This document shows positions 60,013 through 64,000 of a stretch of 64,000 bases of DNA, in pieces. Each line of letters opens with the position of its first letter. Position 1 is the stretch's first letter. Both the position numbers and the translations under genes were made by a program. Below the pieces are notes generated by a model. That model made no database searches. It saw only the letters and a list, made by a program, of their open reading frames with translations, and was not told where the DNA came from. Where the stretch lies: NCBI GenBank assembly GCA_963719525.1, contig CAVRCG010000004.1, positions 1,860,001 to 1,924,000 of the forward strand, in the 5' to 3' direction. The DNA is from Bernardetia sp963719525. Its GTDB lineage: Bacteria; Bacteroidota; Bacteroidia; Cytophagales; Bernardetiaceae.

Positions 60013-61940
60013 ATAGTTTCATCACCACTAATATTCCTCACTTTCAAACGCTTTGGTTTTTCGCTACTCGTAATTTTTCCGTTCCAAAAATCCTTTGTTT
60101 TCGTTCCATTTACTGCAACAAAACCATTTTTATCAATCTTTATTTCGGTATTGCTTTTCCATTCGCCCTCTGCATTGGTACTATCAAGAGCCAGCAGTTC
60201 GATAAGTTCTAATCCTTCCTCACTTATATCAATCGGACTAAACTGTTTTCCTTTTGTAATCGCTTGTAGATTTCCTTTTTCATTAAAAGCATTGATTTTT
60301 TGTTGCAAACGGTCGCTAAAAAATTTTGTAATCTCTACTTCATAAAACGCTTGATTTTCCTTATTCTTTTCACTTTCTTTGTTAGGATTAGCAAGCATTT
60401 TTACATTTGCTTCGATTTTATCTTCCAAAACTACATCGGTCAAAAGATTTTTAAGGTCTTTGAGTTCAATGTTTATCAAAGTCATATTATTTGTTTTGAC
60501 AAACTGTTCTATTTCTTTTCTGTCTTCAATATCGATATAATAAACAATTACTTTTTTGGGTTCTAGTTCTTCTAATTTCTGTAATTCTTGATTCAAAATT
60601 GTATTTATCATCGGAATATCCAGTACTTTTTCTTGACTATTCAACAGATTGGGAACATAAACAGGAACAGTTCCCTCTTTGCTCGTCGTGATTGCACCAA
60701 ACCAAAAACTGCTTATTCCCTCTACATTTTGCTGCAAACCTGTAATAAGTTGCGCTAATTTGTCCATCGTTTGTTGTGGATTTCTGAACAAACTAACTCC
60801 ATCTTGTATTTCCAAAATATCAAAAATTGCGTTACTATCCTTGAGCCTATCTCGTGCCGTCTGAATGCTATTGATTCCAACGTCAACGTGAACAAAATTT
60901 CTACCCAAATCATTCGCTACTTTTGCTGTTACTCCACTTCCTCCAAAAAAATCTGCTACAATCATTCCTTCTGCGCTGCTTGCTTTTAGGATTCTTTCTA
61001 ATAATGCTTCTGGTTTTTGGGTAGAGTAATCTACTTTTTCAGATATTTGTCTAACTAAAGGGATTTCCCAAACGCTATCTGGTATTTTACCTTCTTTCGC
61101 ATATATGGTTTCTGTTTTACCTTTTGCTAATGTACTTATTTTGTATTTCCTTCCATCTTTGTCTGTATGATTATATCTTCTTAAAGTAGCTTCACTATAA
61201 GGAATTAATATATCGTCAAACTGTAAAAAGAAATCTTCATTTTTAGAATAAACAAAGATGTTGTCATGTTTTTTTGGAAAAGATTTAACAGGCATTGAAT
61301 TTCCCGTATAATGCCAAATAATTTCATTAATAAAATTATCTTCTCCAAAAATTTCGTCCATCATTACTTTTATATAATGTCCGATATGCCAGTCAATATG
61401 CAAATAAATACTAGCTGTATCGCTCATCACATCTTTTATAGCTTTCAAATTTTCATACATCCAGTTTAGATAATCTTCTTTTTTCCAAATATCGCCATAC
61501 ATTTTTTCTTCAAATGCTTTTAGTCCTTCTATATCTAATTCTTGTTCTGCTTGCTCTATTTTTTCGGCAAGTTTTGGATTTTTGCGTAAATATACTTTTT
61601 TGGCATAATCTGCACCACTCGCAAAAGGAGGATCGATATAAACCAAATCTATTTTGATATTATTTTCCTTCAAATACGCACACGCAGAAATACATTCGCC
61701 ACGAATAAGTAAGTTTTTATTAATAGGATTATTTCCAGAAGTATTTTTAGAATCATTTGTTGCATTTTGATTTACACTTTCTATAACTTCGGTTTCATAA
61801 AACGGCATTCCTCTTTCTATACGCTCAAAAACAGTATCATTTTCACGGTAACGAAGCATTCTTTGTGTGCGTGTAATGGTATTCAAAACGGCTTGTCCTT
61901 CTACCGTTGTTGGCGTGTAAGGAATATATTTTATTGGCAT
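59991..61940 (-). CDS. Type III-like DNA methyltransferase, Mod subunit (649 aa)
   Basis: N6-adenine or N4-cytosine methylation of a specific site using S-adenosylmethionine. Beta-class order: motif IV DLVYIDPPFASGADYAKK (about residue 100) before motif I IVADFFGGSGVTAKVAND (about 330). SIYLHIDWHIGHYIKVMMDE lies between; the target recognition region is about 200-300; DYSTQKPEALLERIL precedes motif I. C-terminal part from about 430 is variable. Adjacent to the Res gene upstream on the same strand (81-base gap). The last codons run into an inverted repeat. Confidence 0.88.
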   Translation of the reverse strand: MPIKYIPYTPTTVEGQAVLNTITRTQRMLRYRENDTVFERIERGMPFYETEVIESVNQNATNDSKNTSGNNPINKNLLIRGECISACAYLKENNIKIDLVYIDPPFASGADYAKKVYLRKNPKLAEKIEQAEQELDIEGLKAFEEKMYGDIWKKEDYLNWMYENLKAIKDVMSDTASIYLHIDWHIGHYIKVMMDEIFGEDNFINEIIWHYTGNSMPVKSFPKKHDNIFVYSKNEDFFLQFDDILIPYSEATLRRYNHTDKDGRKYKISTLAKGKTETIYAKEGKIPDSVWEIPLVRQISEKVDYSTQKPEALLERILKASSAEGMIVADFFGGSGVTAKVANDLGRNFVHVDVGINSIQTARDRLKDSNAIFDILEIQDGVSLFRNPQQTMDKLAQLITGLQQNVEGISSFWFGAITTSKEGTVPVYVPNLLNSQEKVLDIPMINTILNQELQKLEELEPKKVIVYYIDIEDRKEIEQFVKTNNMTLINIELKDLKNLLTDVVLEDKIEANVKMLANPNKESEKNKENQAFYEVEITKFFSDRLQQKINAFNEKGNLQAITKGKQFSPIDISEEGLELIELLALDSTNAEGEWKSNTEIKIDKNGFVAVNGTKTKDFWNGKITSSEKPKRLKVRNISGDETIFPISNV

Positions 61941-62021
61941 ATTATTTTTTGTTTAAACACATAGTAGATAGCTACTAACTGCTTGAAAAATAGTGTTTTA
62001 CAGACAGTTAGAAACTGTCTG

Positions 62022-64000
62022 CTACTTAAAAAATTCGTTTATTTTTTGATTCAATTTAGAAAGATTAAAATTTTTGTCTTTGCTGTCTTCCAGATAAATA
62101 AAATCAAATTTTTGATACCCAAATTTTTCTTTATTAAGCTCTAAAAATTCAGTTTCAATATAGTTTTTTTTCTTCAAAAATAGAGGTTCATTGGCAAATC
62201 CTGCTCCTTTGGTTTCTAACAAGAGAGCTTTATAGATTTGGTTATCGTCTTTCTTATTCTCGTTTTTCTGTTCGTTTTCTGGTTCGTTTTTCCTCTGAAT
62301 AATCAAAAAGTCAGTTGTATAACGCCCCACATTTTTCCAGTACGTATTCGTTTTTCCAGATTTAGCAAAACAATCAATTACAAACTGTGTCAGTCCACGT
62401 TCGCCATTGTAATAAATTTCCAAATTTTTGGTTTTAAAATCTTTTAGGTTCAATGTTTCTTGAAGTATTTCCAGTTCAAAATTAGAACTTCCACTTCCTC
62501 CAAAATTATAAGGTAGATAATGAAACGTTTTGTTTCTTTGCTTTATGGTATCAGAAAAGCTATTTTTAGTTAGGTAATCGTCATAATCCATTGGAAAATC
62601 TATTCCTTGTTCTTTTAATGTTTGTTCTGCAAGTTCGAATTTTTTCTTCAATTCTTCTTCATCAATTTCCGTACTTCTTCCATTCTCATCTAGCTCAAGT
62701 ATTTTTTTGGTTTCTTCTTCATTTGGAAACAACTTACTATTTTTCTCTATCGCTGTAAGTTTGTCAGCTACAAGTAATTCTGCTTTTTGAGGAATAATTT
62801 CACTACTTGTTTTGAGATTTCTTTTTATACTAAAGGCAAGTCTGATTTGAGATTGAATTTGATAGTTATTGTAAGAAGAATTGAAAAATAAGGAATTAGA
62901 ACTGTCAGCAGAATACGTAATTCTATCAAAAATAGCTTTCAACTGTTTTTTGTACTTTTCCAATTCGTTTGTAGAAATCAATGAAAAACTCTGTTTGCTA
63001 ATCTCAAAAATCCAATGATTAAAACGAGCAATTTCGTTTCCTGTATTTTCTATAAAATAGATTTCTCCTGTATCTAAGTTTTCAATCTGACTTTCTCTTA
63101 TCAATACCGTTTCTTTGTAGTTATCCAAATTTTGCAACAAAATATCTAGTTTCTGTTTCGTTTGAGGCGTTTCTTCTTCTTCAATAGCTTGATAACGAAT
63201 TTTCATTTGATAAAAATCAATAGCAGGAATATTCAAAAATTCTGTTCTACTATGTCTTTCTATTTTTTCTGTTTCTTCATTTTGTTTTAGTTTATTGAGT
63301 TCTTCAATCGTTGTATTTTGCTCATTTTGAAGTTGTTTGTTAAGAATGTCAGCGTTATAAGAATTGAGCCAAATCAAAGCTGTTTCGAAACTGTTTTTGT
63401 CCATATCTTTATCTACTTGGCGAAGACAACGACAAGCCGTTTGGAGAATCATATTTTTCGGACTATCTCCCTTTTGAGAAAGAATAACACTCGTCAGGCT
63501 AGGACAATCCCAACCTTCTTTTCCTACCTGAACAAGCAAAATATATCTTTTCTTAGAACTTGGCAAATTCAGAGAACGAAACTCTAACTCGCTTCCCTCT
63601 GGCTGTGGAAACGATTTGTTTCCTTTATGAAAACGCAAAATTTCGTCTTCTTTTAGTTTTAATTGAGTTTGCAGAAATGGATAAATTTCTGTTTCTAATG
63701 ATTCAATGTTACTACAATAAATGGCTATTTTAGGAATTGCATTATTTTGATACAATTTATCTTTGTACAAAGCATCAAAATCTTCAATTCCATTTTTTAT
63801 AATATCAAGTCGTTCTAGTCCTTCACTAGTTTTGATAGTAGGCGTTTTCAAAAACTTTTTGATAGCCGTAACGAGAGGGTAATAATAAACGGTATTGGTA
63901 ATCTGTGTAAATTTAAACGAAAAATCATACGTTTTGATAGTTTCTTGTTTGGAAAGATAAGGCGTTCCAGAAAATCCTAAAACGGTTGTAATATTTCCTT
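62022..64000 (-). CDS. Type III-like restriction subunit Res, C-terminal part (runs off window)
   Basis: The frame is open to the right edge, so the ATP-binding N-terminus (Walker A and DEAD box) lies outside. Visible: motif III-like VLGFSGTPYLSK (about 63950), KIAIYCSNIESLE, ILLVQVGKEGWDCPSLTSVI (motif V) and ILQTACRCLRQVD (motif VI) of SF2 helicases; then, near the end, a nuclease region with TTDFLIIQRK and ALLLETKGAGF (PD-(D/E)xK pattern, D … E-x-K). A TTG at 63851 is not a true start. It precedes the methylase gene, the reverse of the common mod-res order. Confidence 0.85.
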   Translation of the reverse strand, partial: GNITTVLGFSGTPYLSKQETIKTYDFSFKFTQITNTVYYYPLVTAIKKFLKTPTIKTSEGLERLDIIKNGIEDFDALYKDKLYQNNAIPKIAIYCSNIESLETEIYPFLQTQLKLKEDEILRFHKGNKSFPQPEGSELEFRSLNLPSSKKRYILLVQVGKEGWDCPSLTSVILSQKGDSPKNMILQTACRCLRQVDKDMDKNSFETALIWLNSYNADILNKQLQNEQNTTIEELNKLKQNEETEKIERHSRTEFLNIPAIDFYQMKIRYQAIEEEETPQTKQKLDILLQNLDNYKETVLIRESQIENLDTGEIYFIENTGNEIARFNHWIFEISKQSFSLISTNELEKYKKQLKAIFDRITYSADSSNSLFFNSSYNNYQIQSQIRLAFSIKRNLKTSSEIIPQKAELLVADKLTAIEKNSKLFPNEEETKKILELDENGRSTEIDEEELKKKFELAEQTLKEQGIDFPMDYDDYLTKNSFSDTIKQRNKTFHYLPYNFGGSGSSNFELEILQETLNLKDFKTKNLEIYYNGERGLTQFVIDCFAKSGKTNTYWKNVGRYTTDFLIIQRKNEPENEQKNENKKDDNQIYKALLLETKGAGFANEPLFLKKKNYIETEFLELNKEKFGYQKFDFIYLEDSKDKNFNLSKLNQKINEFFK

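Overview
The window is AT-rich DNA from a Bacteroidota bacterium, most likely a marine or gliding Cytophagales lineage (Bernardetia-like; this placement is inference). Supporting signs are a type IX secretion C-terminal signal, LytTR two-component systems with TPR-containing sensor kinases, a long S16 protein, a PurF paralog with an extended N-terminus, DUF4197, DUF1573 and M61 families, AT-rich promoters of the TTG-N19/21-TAnnTTTG type, and a near absence of Shine-Dalgarno sequences. No rRNA or tRNA gene and no CRISPR array was seen.

Layout. 1-2100: two tandem T9SS-exported parallel-beta-helix-like proteins, one cut by the window edge and one broken by a stop codon and two frameshifts. 2250-13911: an accessory block of exported proteins of unknown function around two LytTR kinase/regulator pairs. 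Four genes in it share an extended -7 promoter element and, exactly 37 bp upstream of it, paired half-sites 21 bp apart that look like LytTR operators. 14135-17779: AAA ATPase, M42-like peptidase, FabH. 18137-25749: DUF4197 lipoprotein; a phenylalanine operon (Phe/Tyr-rich leader peptide, attenuator, prephenate dehydratase, chorismate mutase); NlpC/P60; DUF1573; FKBP; RecF. 26222-34177: TonB-like genes, UspA, MeaB, CHASE2 and FecR-like proteins. 34873-43632: M61 peptidase, DUF2809, thioesterase, PurF-like enzyme, ChaN-like protein, RDD/zinc-finger pair. 44237-51872: RecG, a truncated membrane sensor, S16, acyltransferase (frameshifted), alanine/sodium symporter fusion. 52302-59873: lipoprotein, DapD, YchF, SerC, CCA/poly(A) nucleotidyltransferase. 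59991-64000: a type III restriction-modification pair running off the window.

Intergenic DNA is rich in small mobile-looking elements: two MITE-like families (147 bp and about 170 bp), REPIN-like inverted repeats with the arm CAGACTTCCTAGTCTG, a nested 290-bp inverted repeat, and a tandem triplication of the ychF 3' end with its terminator.

Several conserved genes carry single-base lesions (in-frame stops in a response regulator and in prephenate dehydratase; frameshifts in the acyltransferase and two secreted proteins). These may be real decay or sequence error; reads would decide. The two most original signals are the conserved LytTR promoter architecture and the Phe/Tyr leader-peptide attenuator.
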